From: CAYQUC01 sp964514215 | GTDB taxonomy: Bacteria; Pseudomonadota; Gammaproteobacteria; UBA6429; Thiohalophilaceae | NCBI GenBank assembly: GCA_964514215.1 | Contig: CAZEPW010000049.1 | Location: 1-28,136 of the forward strand | Length of the DNA: 28,136 bases | Direction of reading: 5' to 3' | Position numbers and translations under genes: made by a program | Notes under the pieces: model-generated | What the model was told of the DNA's origin: nothing | What the model saw: only the letters and a program-made list of their open reading frames with translations | Database searches by the model: none | In this document: in pieces, positions 13,757 to 21,784 of the stretch | How positions within the stretch are numbered: the stretch's first letter is position 1 | How the letters are laid out: each line of letters starts with the position of its first letter

Positions 13757-15460
13757 TCATATTTTTTTTAAGTGCATTATTATTTTATCAGCAACACGAA
13801 ATGAGTTGGCATAAATTGTCCAAGTGAATGGCACACTGCCACCAGTCGGCATAAAGCTGGCATCCGTGACATAGAGGTTATCCACATCGTGTGCTCGACA
13901 ATCTGAATTTAAAACCGATGTTTTTGGATCGTTGCCAAAACGACAACCGCCAGCAACGAGGTTGGCTGGTGGTGAGCCGCTAACACCATAACGAATGTTT
14001 TTTGCGCCCATCGCGGACATGACTTTAACGGCTTTTTTGCTAAGAAACTCTGCGATTTTTAGATCGTGATCGTGATAACCAATACGCACCCGTGCTACCG
14101 CTGAGCCCCATTTATCTTTTATTTTTGGATCGAGGCTGACAAAGCAATCATCTGTTGGTAACCAGTCACAAAAAACTTCAAACCGAAAATCTTTTTTGCC
14201 AGTAAATGCGGTTTTTAATTTATCTTTGAGTGGCTTACCCCACAGTAACTTGTCGTTGTCATCCCATTTTAATGAATTTGCTCGTGAAACAGCATTAGGA
14301 TGGCGCAGTAAAAAATCGATGGTGCCGCCTTTAACGCGTTTTGGAAATTGAGCGTCTTTAAAATAATACCAATCTTGTAAACCACGGTTGATAAAAGGCC
14401 CTCGCGTTTTAAAGGCTTGGGCGTCCGTTTTGGTTAAATTTTTATAGTGAAATTCTCCGGTGCCGGTGCCACCAGCCGAAAATAATAAATTTTTTCCAAC
14501 TTGTTGATTGTTATTGGCTAAGCCATTTTTGTGTTTCGGGCCACTGGAGCTGAGTAATAAGCGTGATGTTTCAATCGCATGACAGGCGACAACGAATATC
14601 GTTGCCGATACGCTGTGGTTTTTTGCTTGTTCGTCAAAATATTCTGCGCTGGTGACTCGCCCTTCATTATTGCTGATTAATCGATGAACTTTAGCGTGAG
14701 CAATGATGTCACAGTTGTTGGTTGCGATAGCGTTATTGAGTAGTGCCGCTCTGGAGCTGCCTTTAGCACCGGTGGAGCAACCATAGCTACCACAAAATCC
14801 GGAGTATTCGCAGCCGCGTCGATTATTGTCGGCGTAGGGTAATACTGCTCGTGCGGTCGTTAGTGGGGTTAAGTTTATTTTTCGACAGGTTTCATCAAAC
14901 AGTGTTGATATAGGGTGTTCGTTTGTTGCCGGAAAAGGAAATTTGGATGTTGAACGTGGTTCTAAGAATTGATGCGCTTGCACCACACCGGATACGCCAA
15001 CAGTTTTTTCTACTTTGCTATAATAAGGTTCGAGATCAGAATAGCTAATTGGCCAGTCAGCTACATTGGCACCATCGATAACGCCAAAAGTGCTTTTTAA
15101 TTTAAAGTCTTCCGGTTTAAGGCGATAAAAAAATCCGCTCATAAAATTACTGGCACCACCAACGCAGCTGCCATTCCAAAAGTCCCAACCGGATTCAGAA
15201 GTGGGCTCGGCTATCCATTTATAATTGCCCTGTTTATCTTTGCCATTATAATCTTCGATGACGTGTTGTTCGTCTTTGAGTTTTGGGCTATATACTTTTC
15301 GGCGACAACAGGCTAACTCGTCTTTGAAAAAATCCGATTCGGTAAACCAAGGACCTTTTTCGAGCACCACGACTGAATATCCTGCTTGACTCAAGCTTAA
15401 TGCGACCGGACCACCGCCTGCACCACTTCCAACAACACACACGTCATAGTGCTTGGTCAT
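13757..15460 (-). CDS. GMC-family FAD oxidoreductase (gluconate 2-dehydrogenase large-subunit type)
   Basis: A 567-residue flavoprotein. The dinucleotide fold 'VCVVGSGAGGGPVALSLSQAGYSVVVLEKG' opens the protein, 'NGSCVGGASNFMSGFFYRL' contacts FAD, and the C-terminus 'DNLYVTDASFMPTGGSVPFTWTIYANSFRVAD' is the GMC_oxred_C signature. It oxidises a sugar, sugar acid or other alcohol; the substrate is unknown. There is no signal peptide, so it probably crosses the membrane piggyback with the Tat-carrying small subunit, whose stop overlaps its ATG (ATGA). The cytochrome c subunit that completes gluconate-type dehydrogenases is not nearby. Family sure, substrate open. Confidence 0.9.
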   Translation of the reverse strand: MTKHYDVCVVGSGAGGGPVALSLSQAGYSVVVLEKGPWFTESDFFKDELACCRRKVYSPKLKDEQHVIEDYNGKDKQGNYKWIAEPTSESGWDFWNGSCVGGASNFMSGFFYRLKPEDFKLKSTFGVIDGANVADWPISYSDLEPYYSKVEKTVGVSGVVQAHQFLEPRSTSKFPFPATNEHPISTLFDETCRKINLTPLTTARAVLPYADNNRRGCEYSGFCGSYGCSTGAKGSSRAALLNNAIATNNCDIIAHAKVHRLISNNEGRVTSAEYFDEQAKNHSVSATIFVVACHAIETSRLLLSSSGPKHKNGLANNNQQVGKNLLFSAGGTGTGEFHYKNLTKTDAQAFKTRGPFINRGLQDWYYFKDAQFPKRVKGGTIDFLLRHPNAVSRANSLKWDDNDKLLWGKPLKDKLKTAFTGKKDFRFEVFCDWLPTDDCFVSLDPKIKDKWGSAVARVRIGYHDHDLKIAEFLSKKAVKVMSAMGAKNIRYGVSGSPPANLVAGGCRFGNDPKTSVLNSDCRAHDVDNLYVTDASFMPTGGSVPFTWTIYANSFRVADKIIMHLKKI

Positions 15461-16050
15461 AATGTATAGTACTTTTTATTTTTACTGGGTTGAGGGAATC
15501 CCGGTTGATGCTGTAACCAAATCCAACCAATGCCATTTGGGTTGCCGCCATAGACTGGGTCGGTTAGTAGTGCTTCAAAAATATAAAGCAGTAACGTGGC
15601 TAACCAGTTTTGGCCTGCATTACTTTGTTCAATTTTTCGTAATACAATTTCTCGATTTTTTTGGTTTAACAACCTAAAGTCTTTGCGTTTTAATTTATTG
15701 GATATACCATTGAGCCAGTTAACACCGTTGAGGATAAATTTTTTATCTTCAAACTCCATATCAGGTGTATTTAATGTGTTGTTGAGATAGAGTGTTGCAT
15801 TAATATCATTGGCACCGGGTGAATCATCGGTGGCAGGAAATAAATGTTGTTGCACAGCCGCAAAAGTAAGCCAGGGTTCTTGGTCTAAATTGGTTGTTGT
15901 TTTGGCAAAACTAAAACGCGGTAATAGACTTGTTGCTATTGAGATGCCACTCATTTGCAACAAAAATCGACGTCGGTCTTGTAATTTTGTTTGGTTTTTT
16001 AATATTGAATCGGGCAGTTCTTTATCCCAATCATCTAAAATATTTGCCAT
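15457..16050 (-). CDS. Gluconate 2-dehydrogenase subunit 3-like protein with Tat signal
   Basis: A 197-residue small subunit. Its N-terminus contains a twin-arginine signal, 'DRRRFLLQMSGISIATSLLP' (about 26-45), and then 'LTFAAVQQHLFPATDDSPGANDINATLYLNNTL', the hallmark of the gluconate_2-dh3 family. Family members escort the flavin subunit through the Tat system and hold it at the periplasmic side. It is the first gene of the pair, with the GMC gene overlapping by ATGA. The N-terminal 25 residues before the Tat motif are hydrophilic, normal for this family. Confidence 0.9.
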   Translation of the reverse strand: MANILDDWDKELPDSILKNQTKLQDRRRFLLQMSGISIATSLLPRFSFAKTTTNLDQEPWLTFAAVQQHLFPATDDSPGANDINATLYLNNTLNTPDMEFEDKKFILNGVNWLNGISNKLKRKDFRLLNQKNREIVLRKIEQSNAGQNWLATLLLYIFEALLTDPVYGGNPNGIGWIWLQHQPGFPQPSKNKKYYTL

Positions 16051-16174
16051 GTTGCTTCAACTAATCAGGGTTGTTTTATTCGTTGCTAGCATACTAACGC
16101 AATTTTTCTGCTTTTTTAATGCAACAAGTAAGCCTGATTGATTAGGATCAAGTAATTTTTTTAGCATTAATTGA

Positions 16175-16822
16175 CTACAATAGCTCACTAAAGTGATGAA
16201 TGGCTTTAAAATCTTCGACATCTTTAATGTCGCGTTGGCTATCGGGTTTATAAATCGCTAATAAATGTTTTATGCCATATTGTTGCGCTGATCGTAATAC
16301 CGGAATACTGTCATCGATAAATAAAGTGGTGTTATTGTCAAACGGGTATTGTTGTTGTAAGCGCCCCCAAAACGCTTGGTGTTCTTTGGGGATGTTAAAA
16401 TCGTGTGAACAAATAATGTTATCAAGATGGTGGTGTAGCGCGGTGTGTTTCATTTTAAGGTTTAAACTTTTTTGGTGGGCATTGGTGACTAATACACGTT
16501 GAATATTTTTTTGCTGCAACATTTCCAGAAAATCCAGCACGTGGGGTTGCACGGCAATTAAATGATTGATTTCAGATTTTAATAATTCAATGTCCAGCCC
16601 GAGAGTTTCGCTCCAATAGTCAACACAATACCAATTCATGGTGCCTTCGAGTTCACGAAATTTGGGTATTAGCTGTGCATTGGCAGCGGCGATATCAATA
16701 TCGTGTAATTCGGCATAGCGTTGTGGCACGTGGTATTGCCAGAAGTAATTATCAAAATTGAGATCCAGTAAGGTGCCATCCATGTCCAGAAAAACAGTTT
16801 TTATGGTGTTCCAATTAATCAT
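16175..16822 (-). CDS. yrfG: HAD-family GMP/IMP nucleotidase
   Basis: A 215-residue HAD phosphatase matching E. coli YrfG, which dephosphorylates GMP and IMP. Motif I 'FLDMDGTLLDLNFDNYFWQ' has the nucleophile Asp13 and the acid/base Asp15; the cap contains 'EGTMNWYCVDYWSETLGLDI', near-identical to YrfG; motif II 'LVTNAHQ', the 'PKEHQAFW' segment and motif III/IV 'TLFIDDSIPVLRSA' follow. Length is normal. It is divergent from the secreted-protein gene that precedes nudE; in E. coli yrfG and nudE are likewise neighbours, which supports orthology. Confidence 0.92.
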   Translation of the reverse strand: MINWNTIKTVFLDMDGTLLDLNFDNYFWQYHVPQRYAELHDIDIAAANAQLIPKFRELEGTMNWYCVDYWSETLGLDIELLKSEINHLIAVQPHVLDFLEMLQQKNIQRVLVTNAHQKSLNLKMKHTALHHHLDNIICSHDFNIPKEHQAFWGRLQQQYPFDNNTTLFIDDSIPVLRSAQQYGIKHLLAIYKPDSQRDIKDVEDFKAIHHFSELL

Positions 16823-16976
16823 AGTTTTATAAATATATTATATAAATCAGTTATTTAGATGATTTAAAACGTAAATTATGTAAAGTGTTAAATTTATCAA
16901 GAATTTAGTCTAGGATTATAGATATTACCGCAAATTAATGACATGAAAATTGTTTATTAGTCCAATGGAGTTCTGG

Positions 16977-17669
16977 ATGTTAAGAAAAATAATACCGTTG
17001 ATAGTGATTCTGGGTTTTAGCAATTTAATCAGTGGTCTTACCGCAAATGAAGTGACTCCTGAAGAGCTTGAGCGATGGTTTAATGACGATAGTATGGAGC
17101 CCCCAAATTACACTTATGTGAATGAAGGGGAGTTGGTTTTTTTAAAAGATAAACCTCAAAAATCGATCCATCATCATTCTAACTTAATGATTATTGAAGA
17201 AAATAGCTTGGCAGATGGTTGGGTTAAAATGCGTCAGTGCCATCAAAATATGGATGTTTTTAGTCAGGTACAAATTGTATTTAAAGCGGATCGAGTCAGG
17301 GATATTAAGGTAAGCTATTCAAAAAATATCGGCCGTGCTTGGGTTGAAGGTTCCACTATTCAACTTGTTGATGTACAAGTCGATGCACAGATTTGTGTCG
17401 AAGGTTTTAGTAAGGCGTTATTGGTGAATGACGATGGTTCTTATACCTTGCACAGTGGCCCCTTTATGCGTCGTTTTTTAGATGGCTATTATCCAATGCA
17501 CGTCTCGATGGATGTGCTGTATCAAGGGACAGGTTTAAAAATGGTTGATATTAGTCCTAGCATTCAAGATGGATTTAGTTTGACTTCTAAAAAAGAACAG
17601 CTGGACGTTGATGCGTGGTTTGAAGGTAAATTACGTACTAAGATTCGTTTTAGTGTTGAAAGCTTATGA
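16977..17669 (+). CDS. Unrecognised exported protein between yrfG and nudE
   Basis: A 230-residue protein I do not recognise. The N-terminus 'MLRKIIPLIVILGFSNLISGLTA' is a cleavable Sec signal peptide, so the mature part is periplasmic or exported. The mature domain has two well-separated cysteines ('RQCHQN', 'AQICVEGF') that could form a disulfide, and alternating-strand character throughout; no lipobox. I chose the ATG at 16977 because 'ggag' lies six bases upstream; an ATG at 16965 would lengthen the N-terminus by four residues. A hairpin lies between it and nudE. Confidence 0.8.
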   Translation: MLRKIIPLIVILGFSNLISGLTANEVTPEELERWFNDDSMEPPNYTYVNEGELVFLKDKPQKSIHHHSNLMIIEENSLADGWVKMRQCHQNMDVFSQVQIVFKADRVRDIKVSYSKNIGRAWVEGSTIQLVDVQVDAQICVEGFSKALLVNDDGSYTLHSGPFMRRFLDGYYPMHVSMDVLYQGTGLKMVDISPSIQDGFSLTSKKEQLDVDAWFEGKLRTKIRFSVESL

Positions 17670-17701
17670 TAACATTAAGATAAATGAATTACCAAAAATC
17701 A

Positions 17702-17727
17702 AGCATTTAATTAGAAAATTGAATGCT
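17702..17727. other. Hairpin between the exported-protein gene and nudE
   Basis: Arms 17702-17711 and 17718-17727 pair over ten bases with one G-U pair around a six-base loop. There is no T-run behind it, so it is a weak terminator candidate or a processing element rather than a clear terminator. Confidence 0.35.
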
Positions 17728-17760
17728 AATTCACGAATAATCGTTTATTATCACTAGTTT

Positions 17761-18327
17761 ATGTTAAAGCTAGTTGATATGCCGAAACTTCCTAAAATTA
17801 TAGAGATAAACACTTTAGCGCAAACACGTTTTTTTTGTGTTGAAGGTGTTGATTTAGAATTTTCAAATGGTGCTCGGGCTAGCTATGAGCGATTAAATAC
17901 CAAAGGTAGTGCGGCAGTATTAATTGTGGCAATGCTTGATGCCGACACCGTATTGTTAGTGCGCGAATATGCTGGTGGTGTGCATCGTTATGAGGTCTGT
18001 TGTCCTAAAGGTAAAATAGAGGCAAACGAAGAAATTTTAGATGCAGCGAATCGAGAGATCAAAGAAGAAGTTGGTTATGGTGCGCATCAATTGGAATTTA
18101 TAAAGTCGATGACATCCGGTCCGGGTTATTCAAATCACACCACACATATTGTGTTAGCACGTGATTTATATAAAGAACAATTACCCGGTGACGAGCCGGA
18201 AACACTCGAAGTTGTTATGTGGAAATTATCAGAGCTTGAAACTTTAATGCAACAACATGATGTTACCGAAGCAAGAACCATTGCGGCATTATTTTTGGTT
18301 AGAGAAAAGTTAAAAGCAAGCGACTAA
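17761..18327 (+). CDS. nudE: NudE, ADP-ribose/ADP-compounds Nudix hydrolase
   Basis: NudE hydrolyses adenosine nucleotides such as ADP-ribose, diadenosine phosphates and NADH. The Nudix box is intact: Gly, five residues, Glu, then 'ANREIKEEVGYG' giving REUXEEXGU. 'FFCVEGVDLEFSNGARASYERL', 'GDEPETLEVVMWKLSELETLM' and 'EARTIAALFLVRE' match E. coli NudE specifically. The reading from ATG 17761 gives 188 residues; an in-frame ATG at 17779 (182 residues) aligns better with E. coli NudE and is equally possible, as neither has a strong ribosome binding site. cysQ follows 41 bases later, the usual gammaproteobacterial order. Confidence 0.92.
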   Translation: MLKLVDMPKLPKIIEINTLAQTRFFCVEGVDLEFSNGARASYERLNTKGSAAVLIVAMLDADTVLLVREYAGGVHRYEVCCPKGKIEANEEILDAANREIKEEVGYGAHQLEFIKSMTSGPGYSNHTTHIVLARDLYKEQLPGDEPETLEVVMWKLSELETLMQQHDVTEARTIAALFLVREKLKASD

Positions 18328-18368
18328 GCAATATAATGTTGTATAAGATAAAAGAGAAAAATTAAATA

Positions 18369-19187
18369 ATGTCATCAAGTCCTTTTAGTGTTGTTGAGCT
18401 AAGAAAAATTCAAGAACCTATTATTGAGTTAGCAAGTCTTGCAGGTGGTCGAATCATGGCGGTGTATGATGCCGGTTTTGAAGTTACCGAAAAACAAGAT
18501 AACACGCCATTAACCGATGCCGACATGGCAGCACATGAAACAATTCTTGAAGGTTTAAAAAAATTAACACCCGATATCCCTGTGTTATCAGAAGAATCTA
18601 CTGACATTAGCTATCACGAGCGCCGCAGTTGGAGTCGTTATTGGTTAGTTGATCCACTTGATGGTACTCGAGAATTTATAAAACGTAATGGTGAGTTCAC
18701 TGTTAATATTGCGTTAATCGAAAAAAACCAGTCACGCCTCGGTGTTATTTATGTTCCAATTAACGGCAAGTGTTATTATGCATCTTATATGAATGGTGCT
18801 TATCTTTCGACAAGTAATAGTGAGCCACAGCGATTATCGTGTGCGCCTCGAAAACGTCGTCCAGTATTAGTTGCCGGTAGCCGGTCTCACGGAAATGAAA
18901 TTTTACATGAATATTTAAAAAAATTAGGCAATTATGAAATCAGCCCCTTAGGCAGTTCTTTAAAGTCGTGTTTAGTTGCTGAAGGCCAGCTTGATCTATA
19001 TCCTCGATTAGGGCCAACCTCAGAATGGGATACCGCAGCAGCACAATGTATTGTTGAAGAATCGGGTGGTCGACTTACCGATGTAAACATGCAGCCAATT
19101 CGCTATAACACTAAAGAGTCATTATTAAATCCACATTTTTTTGCCTTTGGCGATATCGATGAGGATTGGTCCAAATATTTGCCGTAA
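18369..19187 (+). CDS. cysQ: 3'(2'),5'-bisphosphate nucleotidase
   Basis: CysQ removes phosphate from 3'-phosphoadenosine 5'-phosphate, the by-product of sulfate assimilation. The 272-residue protein shows the metal-binding motifs of the inositol-monophosphatase superfamily: 'TPLTDADMAAHE' (Asp50), 'SEES' (Glu75, Glu76), 'DPLDGTREF' (95-103) and 'SEWDTAAAQ' (Asp221). 'FIKRNGEFTVNIALIE' distinguishes CysQ from inositol phosphatase. It follows nudE closely. Ribosome binding is weak ('aaaagagaaa'). Confidence 0.94.
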   Translation: MSSSPFSVVELRKIQEPIIELASLAGGRIMAVYDAGFEVTEKQDNTPLTDADMAAHETILEGLKKLTPDIPVLSEESTDISYHERRSWSRYWLVDPLDGTREFIKRNGEFTVNIALIEKNQSRLGVIYVPINGKCYYASYMNGAYLSTSNSEPQRLSCAPRKRRPVLVAGSRSHGNEILHEYLKKLGNYEISPLGSSLKSCLVAEGQLDLYPRLGPTSEWDTAAAQCIVEESGGRLTDVNMQPIRYNTKESLLNPHFFAFGDIDEDWSKYLP

Positions 19188-19302
19188 AATACATATTATC
19201 TTCGTAGGTTGAGGTGAGTTTTTTTTGAATCCCAACAGCGGTGTTAATTAAAATATCATTGTTGGGGGTTAAATTTATTTAGTTCAAGTGACGAAATAAA
19301 TA

Positions 19303-19503
19303 TTAATGGTTTTGCATATCATAAACTTCCATAATCGAAACTAATTCTTGCAATATAATTTGTTGTTCATCAATATTAATAGTATGAGCTTCGTTGATAA
19401 GTTCATCATTTTTTAATTTGATTATACATTGCCGAACATAAGTGCAACCTTGGTGACAGATATTATCCAATACTGCTTCTAATTGTTTATTGATACGATT
19501 CAT
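19303..19503 (-). CDS. Small protein downstream of the AsnB-like gene
   Basis: I do not recognise this 66-residue protein. It is helical in appearance, with a 'CHQGCTYVRQC' cysteine group (residues 16-26) and an acidic C-terminal half ending 'LQELVSIMEVYDMQNH'. It begins five bases after the stop of the AsnB-like gene, so the two are cotranscribed and perhaps partners. It has neither signal peptide nor an obvious precursor-peptide layout (no Gly-Gly or lasso leader threonine). Tight spacing and sensible codons make it likely real. Confidence 0.65.
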   Translation of the reverse strand: MNRINKQLEAVLDNICHQGCTYVRQCIIKLKNDELINEAHTINIDEQQIILQELVSIMEVYDMQNH

Positions 19504-19508
19504 AATTA

Positions 19509-21638
19509 TTAATTCACTGGACCACTGTTATTTAAATAAGCATTTTCAAAAACAGTGTCGCGCGAAATTTCTGTTTCATTAACAAGGCTTTCATTTAAAA
19601 TACTCATCGAAATAGTTGTTTGTAATGTTGCTTGCAAATGTGTGTGGGTATATTGGTTGCTAGTATTATTTGAATTACCGTTGGAATTCACTAACGAATT
19701 TAATGCGTGATATTTTTCATTATCACAAAGTCCGGTCGTTTCAAATATGTTGGCAGTTTGATACATCGAATCTAATTTATCTGAATGAATAAATGGTGCA
19801 TTAAATTGTTTTTTTGGCGTATTGGCATATTCTGATGATATTAAAGATGAATAACTTCGGCGTAATATTGCTTTGTCGTATAAACCACTGATTAAGTTCT
19901 TATCAGGTTGCTCAATTATAAGCGCTCTTAGCTGTTTGGACAAGAATGGCGTGCGGCCTTCAAGGGTATTAGCCATTTCCATGCGATCACCAACCCAATT
20001 TAATATCAGAGTCGGTAAGTGGGTTTTTGCAAAATAGTTCTGCCATAGCAACAAGCTATGTTCTGGATCGCATAAATCATCTTCCAAATTACTTAGTCCT
20101 GCTGAAAACCAACTGGCAACCGATGCTGCTTGAGATTGCAGCCAAGTTTCGGCTTGTTGCTCTCCCAGTAGCGCAGCAGTAATGGTTTGTATTTGGCCAA
20201 ACAATGGATGGGCGACACCCAAAATACGAATACTGTCAATAAAATCATCACCATTACCAGCGGCACTGGAACCGGATAACCACGGGTTTTTAGTGTGTGT
20301 AGAGTATTTATTGAGGTACAAGCTGTCACGTTGAAATTCGCCAAACGGTTTATTACGTAGTAAATTCTCAATATCACTTGCACTGCTTGCTTTACCACGA
20401 AGCCGCATGGCCTGTTTCCACCAACTAACATAGCGATAACTCGGATAACCGCAGAGCAACTCATCAGCACCATCACCGGTTAAAACCCCTTTGACGTATT
20501 TTCTGGCAAAAAGGCTCAACCACCATTTAGCTGCACCATTGGTATAGGGTTGTACTAATTCGCTATTTTGAATCGCTAATGGGTATGAGTAATTTAATGC
20601 TGGATTATTAATTTTTAATACATGCGGATCAAATCCCAGATGTCGTGAAAAACGTAAAGCTTCGTCGGTTTCGTCATATCCATCATGCTCAAATCCGAGC
20701 GTGAACGATTTTATCGGTTTGGCTTTATCCATATGACGTGATAATTCATAAGCCACCACTTTAGAATCCACGCCACCACTTAAATACACCCCAAGTTCAA
20801 CATCACTCAGTAAACGATTTGAAACAGACTTTTGAAATGCATCAATAAAATCATTTTCGTTAGTTGTAACCGTTTGTCGGGATTGAACTTTTGAAAAATG
20901 ACGGATAGGATTATTATTTGTTTTTAATTCACACAAAAAGCGATCGCCGCGTTTTTTAACATTGAGAATGCCACCTGCAGGAAGGTTAATTATATTTTCA
21001 AACGGTGTACAAATACTTTCATAAAGACCAACAAACTGTCGTAATAATCCGGTTTGTTGCCATTGTTTTTTTGAGGGTAGTCCTTTCATTTCACTGGCAA
21101 ATTCGAGACGGCTAGTTTCAAATTGGTAGCGTTCTGAATAATTTTCAAAGATTCGGGTGTTGATGTTATCTAAAAATAGAAACAGTGGTTTTACACCAAA
21201 ATAGTCGCGATGCGCTATTAATTCGCTGGCATCAACCGAATTGATAATAAAGGCATATTCTCCTTCTAAAGACGAAAAAAAATCGGCTCCAAAAGCTTTC
21301 CACCCTTGTAGAATGGTTTCAGTATCACTTCGAGTTTTAAATACATGGCCAGATTTTTTGGTGATATTTTGGCGTAACTCTAAATGATTATAAACCTCAC
21401 CATTAAAAATAATGACGTGTTTATTATCACCGCTGAGCATGGGTTGAATGCCGGCAGATACATCTTGGAAAGCCAAACGGTAATGACTTAACCAGAGTTT
21501 GTTTTTTATAAACTCTTGATGATCTGTATCGCCTCGATGGGCTATTCGGGCAGCGCATCGGCGAAAGCCCTGGATACCAGGGGGGTATTGTTCTTGGCTA
21601 GTCGCGCTATTAAATAATAAACCGGTAAAACCACACAT
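19509..21638 (-). CDS. AsnB-like glutamine-dependent amidotransferase/asparagine synthase with long C-terminal tail
   Basis: A 709-residue two-domain enzyme. The N-terminal glutaminase begins 'MCGFTG' with the nucleophile Cys2, and has 'HYRLAF' (Arg54), 'FNGEVYNH' (Asn79) and 'RSDTE' (Asp105). The synthetase domain has the ATP pyrophosphatase loop 'YLSGGVDSK' (285-293) and 'GDGADELLCGYPSYRY'. It transfers ammonia to an activated carboxylate; free aspartate is possible, but stand-alone relatives also amidate secondary metabolites or cell-surface sugars. It is longer than ordinary AsnB (about 550-600), with a final 80-100 residues rich in Asn, Ser and Thr. It is cotranscribed with a 66-residue protein. 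Confidence 0.85.
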   Translation of the reverse strand: MCGFTGLLFNSATSQEQYPPGIQGFRRCAARIAHRGDTDHQEFIKNKLWLSHYRLAFQDVSAGIQPMLSGDNKHVIIFNGEVYNHLELRQNITKKSGHVFKTRSDTETILQGWKAFGADFFSSLEGEYAFIINSVDASELIAHRDYFGVKPLFLFLDNINTRIFENYSERYQFETSRLEFASEMKGLPSKKQWQQTGLLRQFVGLYESICTPFENIINLPAGGILNVKKRGDRFLCELKTNNNPIRHFSKVQSRQTVTTNENDFIDAFQKSVSNRLLSDVELGVYLSGGVDSKVVAYELSRHMDKAKPIKSFTLGFEHDGYDETDEALRFSRHLGFDPHVLKINNPALNYSYPLAIQNSELVQPYTNGAAKWWLSLFARKYVKGVLTGDGADELLCGYPSYRYVSWWKQAMRLRGKASSASDIENLLRNKPFGEFQRDSLYLNKYSTHTKNPWLSGSSAAGNGDDFIDSIRILGVAHPLFGQIQTITAALLGEQQAETWLQSQAASVASWFSAGLSNLEDDLCDPEHSLLLWQNYFAKTHLPTLILNWVGDRMEMANTLEGRTPFLSKQLRALIIEQPDKNLISGLYDKAILRRSYSSLISSEYANTPKKQFNAPFIHSDKLDSMYQTANIFETTGLCDNEKYHALNSLVNSNGNSNNTSNQYTHTHLQATLQTTISMSILNESLVNETEISRDTVFENAYLNNSGPVN

Positions 21639-21784
21639 ATTTAGACTTAATGTAATTATGGCTGTTCATTGTAACGGTTTTTAAGCGCTTTGTTTAGATA
21701 TGTCTCGTTTATCGTTATAAACTAAGGTATATTTTTGCCACACGATAATTAAATGTTAAATAACGATTAGATTGGTATTTATTG

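Noticed and set aside
19231..19266. Inverted repeat after cysQ as a terminator
   Set aside because: The arms pair over seven bases (19231-19237 with 19260-19266) but the loop is 22 bases and no T-run follows on the plus strand.
20093..20476. A 127-codon minus-strand frame within the AsnB-like gene
   Set aside because: It is another frame of the same strand inside a gene with intact catalytic motifs.
19303..21638. Lasso-peptide biosynthesis (AsnB-like cyclase plus precursor)
   Set aside because: The enzyme keeps a complete glutaminase domain with Cys2, no B-protein or transporter gene is nearby, and the 66-residue protein lacks the threonine-ended leader expected of a precursor.
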